Source: Paramyrothecium sp. XJ0827 (lineage: Eukaryota > Ascomycota > Sordariomycetes > Hypocreales > Stachybotryaceae). Taken from it: a DNA stretch of 64,000 nt. Location: contig JAJFPB010000011.1 in the NCBI GenBank assembly GCA_020881915.1, forward strand, positions 1,550,001 through 1,614,000, written 5' to 3'. The notes under the pieces are model-generated. The model searched no databases, was not told the DNA's origin, and was given only the letters and a program-made list of their open reading frames with translations. Position numbers and translations under genes: made by a program. Within the stretch, counting starts at the first letter, position 1. Each line of letters starts with the position of its first letter. This document shows positions 34,284 to 46,040 of this stretch, piece by piece.

Positions 34284-36029
34284 ATGGCTACTTACCTCTC
34301 CACTCGCAGCGTTCTGGGCAAACAAGAAGAATTGAGCCCACAACAGCTGAACGGCGAGATCTTTAGCATGGGAGAATCGCCAAACCCTTGGGAAGTCTCG
34401 ACGATGAGCCCACCGAGCGACGAGCCGTGTAGCGATGAGAATTGGCACCCGAGCAATCTGAATTGTGTAGTTGCGGAGCTTGAGCAATTGGGCTTTCCAT
34501 TTCAACAGGCCGATGGGATTGACCGCCGTCCAGAAGCTGTGATGCATGATAAGGCTGCCGCAGTCCCACTGCTTGTTATATCACCTTGCAGTGAATTGGA
34601 AGTCTCCCAGACATTGCGCATTCTAAAGACATGTGGGATTTATGACCGAGTCCCCATTTCGGTCAAGCGCCATGGATACTTCAATGGCGCGACGTGTCCT
34701 GGCATCGTGGTCAATTTAAGCAACATGACCGGGAGCAAGATTATAGATAACCGTCTTTATCTTGAGCCCGGCTGCGTGCTGGAGCAGACAATTCACCTCC
34801 TGGCCGAACATCGCAAGGCGGTCCCTCATGGTGATTGTTTTGGCGTCGGCGCAGGAGGGCACTTTTTAACGGCAGCCTGGGACCGCATCTTAGCCCGGAG
34901 CAATGGCCTTGGCTGCCAGTGTGTTATCGGCGGTCGCGTCGTCCTGTGGGACGGGGACGTCCGCGATGTGGATGAAGAACAGGACATAGATCTCCTATTC
35001 GCTGCTGCGGGAGCTGGAGTAGTCACAGAGATACACTTGCGGCTGATCGAAGAGCCTCCAAAGGTCACCTGGCGTTTTACACCAATTAATAAGGAGCAGT
35101 TGCGGCACGACTCTGTCGACAGGGCGCTGGATCTTCCCTCGGACATTACTGTTTCTTTTCGATTCCACTTCGAGGCTGGTCAACTTGAGCCGGTGTGCTC
35201 TCTCAACGTTGTGAGCCTCCTGACGGTGGACGAGACACTTTACCATCTTCACAAGCACCTTGGCAACGAGGTCACATCCTTGGTTTGCGATACCAGTAGT
35301 TGGAACGAGAAGTCGTTGATCGACCTGCGGTTGCTTCCAGCCTCGGATCTCTTGGCCCAGCACCCAGAAATATTAGCTGAAACCACTTCCGCATGTCCCA
35401 ACAACAAACCTCTCAATTACTGGAAACAAAACTCATCTGAGCGTGAAATGGCCCGCCCAATCTTCAACTCAATCTTACAGTAGGTCAAACCTCAGTGCGG
35501 CGAGATGTCTATTAACTTGTACGAGACGTTTGAGTCCGCTCAAACTCATAGCTACCGGCAGACAATATACGCATTAGTTATCCTAGGGGGGAAGGGGGAA
35601 CATATGCTGGAATTGCAAGATACATGCGCCATGCCTCTAGGTCAAGGTCTTGCACCCTTCGAGCTGCATTTGCATGATCCTACCAAGGGAAAAAAAATGG
35701 CGTCATGCCTTCGTCGACCTCATCTCCGGGACATTGAGCTACTATATCGAAGTGATATTTGGACTCGTGAGCAAGCGGCTGACGCTAGGTTGTCCCGTAT
35801 ACTCTCGCAATACGATCGTCGTTACGAGAAGATGGCTGCCAATGGGATCGGCTTCCCACGTGTCGGACCACTGTCCTGGTCTGCTCTACTTATTTCGCCA
35901 TTTGGAATGAACCAGATGATGATGAATGCGTGCGCTGGTGACGTCTTACAGTGGTTCAGTCCGTTCATATTCCTTGCAGAGGCTTTGCTTCACCCAAATT
36001 ATGACGCTTCGGTATGCAGGGGAAAATAA
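34284..36029 (+). pseudogene. FAD-binding (PCMH/BBE-like) oxidoreductase with in-frame stop
   Basis: A likely flavin oxidase of the FAD_binding_4 type. The first 399 codons show an FAD-domain arrangement: the segment SPCSELEVSQTLRIL (residue about 95), VVNLSNM, then GDCFGVGAGGHFLTAAWD (about 185), and CQCVIGGRVVLWDGDVRDV. The frame is then stopped by TAG at 35481-35483. The same frame stays open from 35484 to 36029 (TAA), with an ATG at 35505, giving a 582-codon total. The second part is not recognised but is plausibly the C-terminal substrate domain. Alternatives are two separate genes, or a small intron over the stop, for which no clean sites were seen. No signal peptide is evident. Confidence 0.6.
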
Positions 36030-36316
36030 TAGTATTCTTCAAAGCTCAAAGAAATTAAAGGGGAGTTGAAGGCGGTTTGGACGCACCACCCAACTTGTGG
36101 TGGCATTTCAGCTGCCTCTGCTTGACAGCAATTTTTTCATGACATTCACCGCATTCTTCGGTGTATTGTTGATAAGGGCTAGTAAATTATCCGAACAATA
36201 AAGCATCAAATCAAGCGCCTGACCGCCAACCCTCCCTTTCCTTATCCGAAACCGACCAAACACCTTCCCAGCCAGCCGTTGCCATGGCCGCTTCTACAGC
36301 CAAGAACGAGCCGACC

Positions 36317-36922
36317 CTACGCGTCCTCAAGGTACCAGGCCGCATGGCTATGTTGAGAGATTGAGGGGCATGCCCCTGCAGGGTGAGTATCTTGATCATA
36401 GCCGTAGAACTTATGAAGTCGTTGTGGCTCAAGTGGCTGCGTATCGCCTTCATCAGCCTCACCCGACTGAGTGGTCGGCCATGTGGTGACTCGTGAAACA
36501 GGACTGGTTTCTTTGTTGGAGTGACTGGAAGTGCAATTTGAGGCATCTAGTTCGAATGGTGCTGTATCAATCACTTCACGACGATCAGAGCTCTGGACCA
36601 CAATCACCAATTTTTCTGACTTGAGTTCTCGGTCTTTTACAGTTGCGCGGCCTCGGCCTCTCTGGTCCTTGACCCATTTGGTTGTTCGTTCCAGGGGCGA
36701 TGATGGCAATTTTGTAGTTCTTGCGTGGAACCTGAACTGCAACCCATCATCACTGTCGTCCAAACCGAGAGGCTCGGTGCAAAATTGAGCTAAGGGCTCA
36801 ATGTCCCATATCTCTAACCATTGCTCAGGTCCTTTTGGAAACCGGTTTTTGAGTCCTGGCACTGGACCATCCTGAGCGGCTTTTTTTACTGGCTTCAGTT
36901 GTGTTGGTTCGTTCATTGACAA
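36317..36922 (-). CDS. Hypothetical protein, 201 residues
   Basis: An uninterrupted minus-strand ORF starting MSMNEPTQLKPVKK. It is hydrophilic with a basic N-terminus and a central basic stretch near WVKDQRGRGRATVKDRELK; no membrane segment, cysteine cluster or known motif was recognised. It lies directly downstream of a degenerate kinase-associated pseudogene on the same strand and could be part of that locus. Confidence 0.35.
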   Translation of the reverse strand: MSMNEPTQLKPVKKAAQDGPVPGLKNRFPKGPEQWLEIWDIEPLAQFCTEPLGLDDSDDGLQFRFHARTTKLPSSPLERTTKWVKDQRGRGRATVKDRELKSEKLVIVVQSSDRREVIDTAPFELDASNCTSSHSNKETSPVSRVTTWPTTQSGEADEGDTQPLEPQRLHKFYGYDQDTHPAGACPSISQHSHAAWYLEDA

Positions 36923-36979
36923 AAAAAATAGAACCTTGAGTGATCGTAGGAATCAAGTAATTTGTCTCCCGATGGTTCG

Positions 36980-37863
36980 TATGCTCTTGTATTGGCGATA
37001 AGACCAAGACATTGGCATTGCGGGTACGATATGGTGAAGATAGAGACGACCAGCGGATCGAGAAGATTTCTCCTTTTTTTCCCCCCCTTTTTCCTTTTTT
37101 CCTTTTTTTTTTTTCCTTGGAAAGACGATGGATTCATGTGTGGTGAACAATGCGGAAACCGAGTCGGGCGCTCCTCCAACGCTCAGACTCCGAAACGTAA
37201 AATTGGTCCCATGATTCAAAACATCCAAGATGCTCACCTTCTCCGCCCTTTCGCCGTAGGTCAAAGCCTCTTTTGTCGTGGCTTCGGCACACTTTGACCA
37301 AGGGCAGGTCTGAGTCGCCTAGGCCCTCCCCGATGGGCCTTGCAATCCAGGATGGTCTTTCAATCATGACGAGAACGGCAAAGATTTTGCGAAGCTCTGG
37401 ACTCGTGATTTAAGCTGCATTAGGCCATCTTGGTCCTGAAGGGCGGGAATCTTGGTTCAGGCACAAATTTTCGTAACTAACTTGGCGATTGCCGCATCCT
37501 CATGCGAGTTCTTAGGGTACGCCTGGAGCTCACGATACACTGACTCATCAGTCAAGATGTTAGCTAGTGCGCCTTGAGGCAAGAGCAGTCGTGTGCCTCT
37601 TTGTTCTTGACGCAGCTGCATGGACATGTACAGCTGGTTTCGCAAGTTACATTGCACGTCCTTCATACGATGCGCTTGTTGCCATGGCCGTCAATTTATG
37701 GCTTCCTCAGTATCTTCGTACAGCAGTTCTTCACCGACGTCGCTGATTTCGCAGAGGGCGCTTCCTTCATTGTTAATGCTGTCTGAATCTGTTGGGCCGC
37801 CACCTTCAGGAAACGATGCTAAATTGGTGTTGAGACGATGCCGTCCTAGTTCCGCCATGGAGA
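36980..37863 (-). pseudogene. Fungal kinase-associated domain pseudogene
   Basis: Reading from ATG 37863: MAELGRHRLNTNLAS, an acidic segment, an in-frame TGA, LRNQLYMSMQLRQEQRG, then ALANILTDESVYRELQAY. In another frame SPELRKIFAVLVMI and EGLGDSDLPLVKV follow, then FDLRRKGGEGEHLGCFESWD. These resemble the N-terminal region common to a large fungal family of protein-kinase-like proteins. No kinase catalytic motif is found downstream; instead a long polypyrimidine tract and unrelated sequence follow. The family name is from memory of its motifs and is only moderately secure. Confidence 0.45.
37070..37116. repeat. Polypyrimidine tract
   Basis: A run of about 47 T and C residues with homopolymers of up to 12 T. 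It sits inside the degenerate kinase-associated locus and is a likely source of sequence-length error. Confidence 0.9.
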
Positions 37864-39522
37864 TTGACTTAATTGATGCGAACAGGTTCCAAAGGAGAAA
37901 ATAAATACGCTGTCATGAAAGCGTGTAGACCGCTGGTGCATGTCTCCTTTTCTAGTCGGGGGTGAGGTTTTCAAGTTTATTCGAAAGGAATGGAATCTAC
38001 GACAAATCAGCATGAAGCAATCGCTTGGCCCCAAAATACTGGATCATATAGTTATACACACGTTCTGTACCCATGTTTAAGACACCACCAATATCACTAA
38101 TCAATTAACCCGGGTCCCAGTTGCGACCTCGGTGCTCAGCCCATCTGAGCCATGTTGTGAGTTGCCATGATGGATTTCACAACCCTGGATTTTTTGTCTT
38201 GCATACCGCTCCTTAACGATGTGTGTAAACATCTATCTGATTGGTTGATTGACCCGGTCTGCGCATTTCTTGTCATTGGTCATTCTGGGTCTCCTACATG
38301 AAGACGGAGTGACGCATGCGGTATTGCGTCGCGATGCTAGCGCAGCTACTTGCAGCCATAGTTGATGTTGACAAGCGTGCCTCTGAATTGATGCGGAAAC
38401 GGGTTTTCCAGTATCGTACCGCGGAACAGCTACACTCCCCGAAGCAATATACACACTCTTTGACAATTGCATCGTGGCTTCCAGGGGAGGAATTAGGAGA
38501 CCATAATCGAAGATGAGATGGACTGAGAGCAGGGTTGAAAGCCACTCCACTCAATCCACGTAGTGGATCCACTCGTGGATTCCACTGTCCACTCCACTGC
38601 CAAAATTCTAGTGGATTGGCGGCACCGATGGGACATATTTCCACAGATACTCGCCATTTTTATAAGGGAGCAACTCTGTGCGTGAAAGCAGCATTATAGG
38701 TAACGAGGAGGTTGAAGCCGAAGACGAAAGCATTACGAGTCGACAGTGTATGTTGTGAGTTGAAGAGTAACTTTGGAATCCCAGGGTTAAAGCTGAGGGG
38801 TACGAGTAAAAGTACGCTAGGTGCTATCCGAGCTGCGAGGAGAGCGAATCGATGTGTTGAGAAGGAACGAAAGCTTGAAGATTTTGAGGAGAATGTAGTG
38901 TTGTTGGCCGAATGAGAGTCTTATATAGACGCCCATGGTAATGGGTTTGGACTTGGTTCTCGAGCAAGGTTAGGTTCTCAGGGCGCCTGTCAATGTGACG
39001 CGGAAGATACTCTTACCCCCCTACGTTACGTGGCTCAGAAGCCTCACCCTCCTCAGCTTTGCTCTTTAAGAATCGAATTTGGTACTTTTGGTGCCAGTCA
39101 GCTTTGCGAGACCCCGTCTAGCCACTGTAATACGAGATTTGCGGATATGACTCTTCTGGGCAGACGGCCCTGCTGGTGATTCCGAGGCGCGGTTTCCGCG
39201 GTTTCGCTAAAGCTATCCGAGTTATCGAGGGTTGAGACGGACACGACCTGCCCCACATTGGTGGTCGGTTGTTGTTAATGCAGAATGATAGTGTAAGCAC
39301 TCATGGATCATGGTCTAGTAACTTGCAAGCTTACAAGTCATGCAAATATATTAATATCGGTTGTCAATACGTTCAAGCGGTGGGCCCAAATCATCATGAA
39401 CATCGCCTAATCGGCAAACCATTGTAGCATCAGGATCAGGTAGAAGTTTAGCAGCAATATTATGATGGTGAATATATATTCCTGTCTCTGAAGGTAAGCA
39501 TGCAATGCCCATGACGGTCACG
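37864..39522. other. Intergenic with a TCCACT/AGTGGA cluster
   Basis: No supported gene. A cluster of inverted and direct TCCAC/GTGGA motifs lies at 38540-38625. A 67-codon ORF at 38712-38915 has no recognised motif. Confidence 0.4.
38540..38625. repeat. Cluster of TCCACT / AGTGGA inverted motifs
   Basis: At least eight CCACT or AGTGG motifs in 85 bp, including the near-palindrome ATCCACGTAGTGGAT. Such clusters are typical of subterminal regions of hAT-type transposons or their non-autonomous derivatives, but no partner end or 8-bp duplication was found. Confidence 0.5.
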
Positions 39523-40909
39523 CTACGTCCTATAAGTCTCGAAGAGGTGCTTCCGCTGCCATATAACCGCGTCCAGGTATACAGGAAATCTTGACAAGCT
39601 CTCATCAATAAGCGAGAATATCTTCTTTGCAAGCCCAGTCAAATACCAGAATCTTGTTTCCAGGGCCCTCAGAAGGACGGCCATGTGAGCCAAGATGATC
39701 ATGGCGTGCGGCCGACAGGACAGTATATCGAGCCGTACACTGTCCTGTATGACGTGTGGGATGAACAGGGCCATACTAGCCTCGGGCTGTGTACCTGCCG
39801 TGGCCATCATACAAGCACCTCGGCGTAGCTCGTCTACGGCGTCAAGGTAGTCCTTCCGACTGTTCTCGTCTAGTATCGACTCGTAGAACTGCGTCGTCTC
39901 GTCGAGCGCCTCAAAGATGTCCACCGGGAGTAGCGAGAAGCGAACCAACGACATACTTTGTACGGTTAATACCTCGCCTTAAGCTAAGCGGATCGAGAAA
40001 TACATCAGTGACGGGTTGAACTCACTCGAAGGTACTCAGATTCACCTGCATCGAGGGGCCGCCTTCAATTAGCGGCGAAAGAGCCGTATGTAGCAGCTGC
40101 GACTGATGCGTGCGTATTACGGCGTCGACGCCTCGCATGAAGACGAAGAAGTCCAGCGCTGCCGGGGTCGTGCCGGCCGGGGTCGTGCCCGCTAAGTTGG
40201 CTAGGGCACCGGCCGGCTGCCAGCACATACTCAGCCCCACGAGGGTTGCGAAACAGAAGCAGGGTTTCCAGTCCGCGTCGCCCGAACTCAGCTCCGAAAG
40301 TGCGACGCGGAAGCCCTCGAGCCCGACTGTCTGGTGATAGACGGCTAAATCAGTGTAAACACGCCGTTGGGCAGGCTGGAGATGGGCCTTGTGCATGGCG
40401 GCGACGGCGAGGATGCCATGCATAAGGAAGGAGCTGCCATAGGCCATGCTAGGCATAATGGAGCGCAAGACATGCTGCAGATCTGGGCGGAGGGACAGTG
40501 TGCTGGCAGTGACGGTTGAGTAATGGTGCATGAGCTCGAGGCCCAGACCCCAGGTTTCCTCTATGGAAGGACGGGGGGACTGAATAGGGTTGGTAATCTC
40601 AAGCCTCGTCAGGACGGGGCCGGGGTCCGGTCTTAACGGGTCCGTTCTGCCGTCACCATCCGAAAGGGAGCTGCCGGGGGAGCCAAGGGATGCCGCATGG
40701 CCGGACAGGCTGCAGATGATCCCCCGGCGGGCGCAGTTGAAACATGCAGGTACGTCCTCATCGCACTGGGGTAACGGAAAGTCCTGTTAGTCGTCTTTGC
40801 AGACCATTCACAGGCAACATGTGACTCGCTAGAGTCTTGCCTTGACCTTTCGTCTTTTGCACTCTTGACAGCCTTTGCGAGACTTGGTATGTGTTCGTCG
40901 TGGACCCAT
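39523..40909 (-). CDS. Zn2Cys6 transcription factor (sterol-regulator-like)
   Basis: Predicted nuclear DNA-binding regulator. Exons: 40841-40909, 40026-40765 and 39523-39955. Splicing reconstitutes a perfect Zn2Cys6 cluster, CQECKRRKVK joined to CDEDVPACFNCARRGIIC (C-x2-C-x6-C-x6-C-x2-C-x6-C). The start is ATG 40909 (MGPRRTHTKSRKG). The middle region LELMHHYSTV, then MPSMAYGSSFLMHGILAVAA, is typical of the UPC2/sterol uptake control-like group. The first intron (40766-40840) lies inside the zinc cluster and uses a GC donor (AAG|GCAAGA); the second (39956-40025) is GTGAGT...AAAG. Target genes cannot be told. Confidence 0.8.
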
Positions 40910-41479
40910 GAGGTCCTGTGGCTTGCGAAATCCGTTCTCGGTCCAAGAAAGATGCAAGTTGTCTCGAACGTCAGCTCGGCGGTCCGACAGCGTGGTATAC
41001 CCCCAGAATGATGAACTGCCTGCCTTGAGTACGGGGAGACATACACTGCCTTTGTACCGTGCGTTTCAGGTTGAGATACTGGACTGATGTAGGTCTTCGG
41101 CATCAAGCTGTGCTCTGTGAGGCTTAGACCATACTCCACATCGCTCAGCACTATCTTACTAGGAGGGGTAATCAGCGGAAGCGTCCAAACGAGTCAGCGA
41201 GTCGTCAGAGCGTCGAGAAAGTTACCCCTGAATCGTTATACGAAGCGAAATACGAAACCGCGGGAAGACTCAGAGCTAAATTAGCGCTCAATTTCTCAGA
41301 TGGCTCGGATCTGTCAACAACCCTGGCTTCGCGAGGCGACCTGTCTGGCGTTAGATAAGAGGATCTAGGATGGCATGATTTGTGTGGGTTTCCAGAATGT
41401 TAGTAAGCATCGCCGATTGTCCTGGATTACGCGTCCGAGGCACAGGCTTACCAGCGGCTCGAGGAGTATCAAGAAAAAG
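40910..41479. other. Intergenic, upstream of zinc-cluster gene
   Basis: No gene recognised; contains the divergent promoter region of the regulator at 39523-40909. Confidence 0.4.
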
Positions 41480-41765
41480 AGGGAATCACCGGCCTCGTTC
41501 CCAGGTTCTTGACCAGGAGCCCAGTTCCCCAATGGAATCATATCATTGCTGATCAAGGGCACAGTGGCACCGTTCCGTAAGAACTGTTGTTTCACCCACT
41601 CCATGTAATTGGGATCAAGATTACTAACTCCCGTAAGCGGGTTATCCCCAACAGCCAGGCTGTACTCGTTCTCCGGTTGGACAAGGATGACGGGGCCGCC
41701 ATTTGTGATCTCGGCCTTGGTTATGATGTCCAGAACAGAGGAGACACCACTAAGAGGAGCTTGTG
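41480..41765 (-). pseudogene. GH35 beta-galactosidase fragment
   Basis: Minus-strand translation gives ITNGGPVILVQPENEYS, the GH35 catalytic block containing the acid/base glutamate, followed by YMEWVKQQFLRNGATVPLIS and NDMIPLGNWAPGQEPG. These match the fungal secreted beta-galactosidase order over roughly 90 residues. Neither the N-terminal barrel nor the following VDIYGHD-type region is present, so this is a relic of a family normally near 1,000 residues. Confidence 0.65.
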
Positions 41766-42110
41766 AAATATGTCGAGACGGTCAGTCTCTTCCTTGGCGC
41801 CGTTACTTACCCTGACTCAGACAATAAAAGGTTTTCCCTACCGTAGCCTTGAGAGTTGAGAGTTGCAGGTCTTGGTATTCAAGGATTGATGCTAAGCATG
41901 TTTGAAAGGCAATTTGCCAACCCAAGCCGTCGGTTGAGATGTTGGAAATAAACTATACGCTTGTCTAATGCTACTGGTAGTAGTTCTGAATAACTGGGTA
42001 GAGATCATGACTTCTTGAATAACCCGTCTGTGTTACAGAATGACGCGTTTTGCTACCATTCCTTCTATGATCCTTCACCGTGATATCCCATAGATCGGGA
42101 TGGGGCTTTA
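41766..42110. other. Intergenic, nothing recognised
   Basis: AT-rich; no coding motif or repeat seen. Confidence 0.4.
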
Positions 42111-43656
42111 CTAGTCGTAGCCAGCTGCCTGGGCGAGCTGCGAGATGTCCCTGAAGGTTTGCAGGAGATATTGTAGAGTAGTGTGTAGTACTTCAGCATC
42201 CATGATCTGGTAGGACATGGCATTCTTGCCGGCAGAGTCCACAATCTTAGTTACTCTGCGACGAAGCACGTCCATGGTAGATGCGCTTCTTGTCAGAACA
42301 TGGATTCCCAGCATGACTATGATGGCATTTCCATCTTCTTCGGAGACCTCCCAATCTCCGCATTTGATGGCCGGAAGCCACTGAGGTTGTGCGTCTTGCT
42401 GGAAGCCCAGCTTTGCCCAGTCGAAGATTATTCGCAACAGCGTCATGTTAAGCAGTAGCACCCTATAATCACGATGGCAGAGCTCGCATTCTAATGCTGA
42501 GTCAGAGCAGTTGAGGATAATAATCATTTTGGAGAAAGTTATATCGATGCGGAGTTTGTCCTGTTTCCGTTTAATGGAGTTGAGGTGGCACAGTCGGTCG
42601 GCTAGAATACGTAAGCATCGGCAATCTGGGACAGCAGTTTTTTCCCTATCCTCGAAGTCATGGGGTAGTTCAGGTGTTAAAGATATAGCATCGATGATTT
42701 TGGTGGTGTTTGAGATATTCTCATGCATGGGCGTGGGCGTCGCCTCGCTTAGAGTCGCAACGATTTGTGACAATGCGCTTAATCGGAAGTGCCATGCACC
42801 GGGAGTCTCGTCACCTTCGATGCTGCAAGCGTTCAATGGGTCGGAAACGTGCGGTGAAACGAAATTGTAGTAGCCTTCGTCGCACATCTAATTAGTTTCC
42901 CATGCTTTGTGATTCTTTCTGAGATCAATGGTATTTGTGATGAAACTCACCCAGTGCTTGCAAGTCCTTGTCTAGTGACGGAATTCCCAATCGCAACTGC
43001 ATTAGTATTCCCATTAGTTATACAGTCACTTATTCACGCGCACAGCACTTAGATAGGTTGTTCTTACAGGTAGTGATGCGCCGTCTAGTGAGGTCAATGG
43101 AAGCATGCTTGGGTCCCAGTCCAGCAGGTTGTGTAAGCCATTTGTGTCCATGCAGAGATCCGTGTCTTCACTCAGCGATGGGTATGTCGGTGTGAGTGCA
43201 GGCCATGCCGTTTGTAACATAGAGGACGTAATATCAAACGGTGAGCCGTGGCCCCGTGTCTCAACCCTGTTATCTCGCTTGTGGTTGATGGCATCATCGG
43301 CGGCAGCGGCGGCGGAGGATTGGCTCAACCTCCTAATCGTCTTCTTGTTCCGACTACCCTTTGGCTTGGCCAGCCTCGTCGTATAGCTGTAGTTGCATTG
43401 TAGGCTACTATTTGTATCGGTATCAGCCTTGCTTGAACTTGGGTGGCAGACCCAAACACTCTCTCGGTTTCAGGACGTACGAGCTCTGGCACTTGTTGCA
43501 TAGCTGTCCCCCTGAACAACGGACCTTGGCACCATGGCATGAATCACAACCCCAGCGGAGTCTTCTTGGCGCTGGTGAGGTGTAGTTTGACTTAGTAGAG
43601 TGGGTAGCTGCGGTTTCCATCAATGATGCTTGCGCTTCCGCGTGCTTTGTAGACAA
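42111..43656 (-). CDS. Zn2Cys6 transcription factor (AflR-like)
   Basis: Predicted nuclear regulator. Exon 1 starts at 43656 and carries the zinc cluster CDSCHGAKVRC with CNKC. After intron 43387-43480 follow YTTRLAKPKGSRNKKTIRRL, a basic linker characteristic of AflR-like proteins, and a serine-rich region with DWDPSML. Intron 42997-43067 leads to a short exon; a further intron at about 42888-42950 leads to the C-terminal exon from ATG 42887. The frame across this last junction is not consistent with the simplest donor, so its exact sites are uncertain. The sixth zinc cysteine is not evident in the spliced form; an in-frame Cys (RECLG) lies within intron 1. Confidence 0.65.
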
Positions 43657-44803
43657 AAAGTGAACAAGTGTGGTGAGGTGGCAGAACGACTTCCGGGCAA
43701 TATAACGGTTTCATAAAGCGTATTTATAATCCCCATTCCTGCCCTGAGGCCCCCTTCATCATAGAGCTATTTTAAGAGAAGCATCCGATAAGAAATAGTC
43801 AATAGACCCACCGTGACGAGCAGCCTCTTAAACGCATTCGCAGCAATAGGATCCCCTCAAGTCACTCATCCACCCCTCAACTGAATCCTGTAAGATGGCA
43901 TACATTTGGAGTTGGTGCAGGGGAGCACAGGACTTGAAGGGGGCTAGGATCAAGCATATTTATGACAGAGCATGACTAATAGGTGACAGCTGTTCTCTTT
44001 CCTCAGTCGAGCTGTAATCTACTAAGGAACGAGTTGTGCAGCCGAAAGGCCAAATTGACAAGATTTCCTGAAACCGCGACCGGAAAAAAAAGATATCTTT
44101 TTGGTAATGAGATAAGTCAGGAGGCCAGCTCGTATCTTCAGTTAATTAGAGGCTCGCTATCCCAATAAGGAACAAAACAGCACAAAAGACCTCGATGCCT
44201 TCTCCACCATTTCCCCTGCAAGTATCCTAAGGTCCCGCTAGTGCAAAATTATAGACAGGGTTCTTCTAATACCTAATAGTGGAAATCCTACCACAGATAG
44301 TAAAGCGTCGGAATGTATGCAAAACATATACAGTCGCTGTACAAAATGCCTCGCCGGTCAGGCCGTAGAGTGAGTTCTTGGCACTACGCTTATCTGCTTA
44401 GCATTTTAGTGCTGAGGTGAGAACCGAGAATTAGTGTCGGGCCTTGAGACGGACAAAGCCAGGGTTGGCTGCCATACCGTCTGAAGGCTCACGTCAGCGT
44501 GCTGGTCAAGAAAACGCGGCAGTACTTGTCGCGAACCCGCTTCGCCTTGTCGTCACGGTAAGTTGGGCCACTTTCCTTTGCAGCCTTTCCCATAACAGGC
44601 TCTGAAGCCGAAGCTACCCGCCCCCCTGACACCTAGTGGGGATGAGTTAAAATCTTTACTGTGTAGAGGACCTGGTAAGATCTCACGTGTTAGCATTTAG
44701 AGGCTAGAAGCCCCACAAACCGCCTTGTCAGGTAAGTAGTAGCTACACAGTATTATGTGACCCACCACAAGGCTGTTGTGGCAAGGAAATGCCCTATGAT
44801 AAT
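43657..44803. other. Intergenic, no gene recognised
   Basis: Upstream of the AflR-like gene. No coding motif or repeat seen before the solo LTR. Confidence 0.4.
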
Positions 44804-45021
44804 TGTTGTCCAGATTACGCAGTGGTGCTGAATGCACTTGGATAAAATGTAATTGATGTTATGATGATTGTAATTATCTTGGTTAAGTTGTTCTGATCTC
44901 AATGAGATGCCTTCGGACCATTATATATCTGAGTGAACCCATCTAGGACTTTGAACCTTAATCGTAGGACTTGAACTTTAATATTGGTCCTTAAGTCACG
45001 GGGGACTCAGTTCTTCCAACA
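44804..45021 (-). repeat. Solo LTR of copia 2 family
   Basis: 218 bp in reverse orientation to the full copia 2 at 48110-53044. It differs from that LTR by about two substitutions and one missing base. No internal region adjoins. TGATA follows the right end and also occurs two bases before the left end, suggesting but not proving a target duplication. Confidence 0.9.
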
Positions 45022-45421
45022 TGATATAGAAGCATGGTTTCGGTATACTGACACAGCTCGCACTGCCTGGCTAATCGTATAGCGCATGTTTTCGACGCGG
45101 TAAAGCTCGACAGACGTCGCACGATACCTGACAAGGGTTAAATACTAATTGCCGACCACTGTACCCACGGTCCTTGGTGACGTCATATCAACGATGGACC
45201 GATTGCGGGCTAAAGGACATCTCGCAATGCTCGCCCTTTTTGATGCAGTGACGAACCAACAAACCAACAAACAAAGGAACCAAAGCATGCGTTGGCCATC
45301 AAACTAGAGGCCCGGTTTGGAATGTTTCAGGATTTAATTACATACTATATGCTAATTACCACCCTTCCACCTCTGCGCAAAAGAAAGGTATGGAATAAAT
45401 AGAGTAGAAAAGGATATCAAT
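45022..45421. other. Intergenic, nothing recognised
   Basis: No coding signal; lies downstream of the WD40 fragment. Confidence 0.4.
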
Positions 45422-46040
45422 CTAAACGACCCTTAAGACTTCCGGAAGGTCGTAAGATGAAAATCCGAGAACTATTACCCTCCCTGTAGCACAACCTAGT
45501 ACAACGGTAGATCCTGATATAGCCGAGGATGACGGTCTAGACTCTACTGGTAACCAGAATAGCTTTTCATCATTCCACATTACCCAGCAACGATCTTGGC
45601 TAATGCCGAAACCAGAGCGACAAACAGTTGTAGCATGAGACTGAAAGTCTACATGAGGGCACCCAGCGGCCATTGTATGTACGGCAATAGTGCCAGCATC
45701 GGTCAGCAGACTCATATTGCCAGGCGCAAATGATAGGCAATGAGAAGCAATGCCAAGATCTGTAGATTGTACGCATTCCCCCGTGTCGACGCGCCAGACT
45801 CGTACCGTCTGATCACAGGAGGCCGAGGCGATTAGCACGGAGTCGTATGAGAAGGCCACTGACTCGACTCTCAGGCTATGACCCTCGAGCGTCTGTACGC
45901 ATTCGCCTGTATCGGCGCGCCAGACGCGTACCGTCTGGTCCCAGGAGCCCGACGCAATTAGCACGGAGTCGTATGAGAAGGCTACCGAGTTAACCGAGTA
46001 GCTATGGCCCTCAAGAGTCTGGATGCATTCAGTGTGTCCA
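45422..46040 (-). pseudogene. WD40-repeat C-terminus of a HET-E/NLR-type protein, 5'-truncated
   Basis: About 205 codons remain, starting in the middle of a blade. Two near-identical 42-residue WD40 repeats follow (SVAFSYDSVLIASGSWDQTV and SVAFSYDSVLIASASCDQTV, each ending VRVWR.DTGECVQ). Highly similar repeats are typical of recombining HET-E-like STAND receptors. Then comes a degenerate C-terminal blade region ending LGFSSYDLPEVLRVV. The 5' side stops where the hAT sequence begins near 46040. No NACHT domain is present within the window. Confidence 0.7.

Noticed and set aside
38712..38915. 67-codon basic ORF next to the TCCACT cluster
   Set aside because: No recognisable domain or start context; not supported as a gene.
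44797..45026. Perfect target duplication around the solo LTR
   Set aside because: TGATA is adjacent on the right but two bases removed on the left, so the duplication is not clean.
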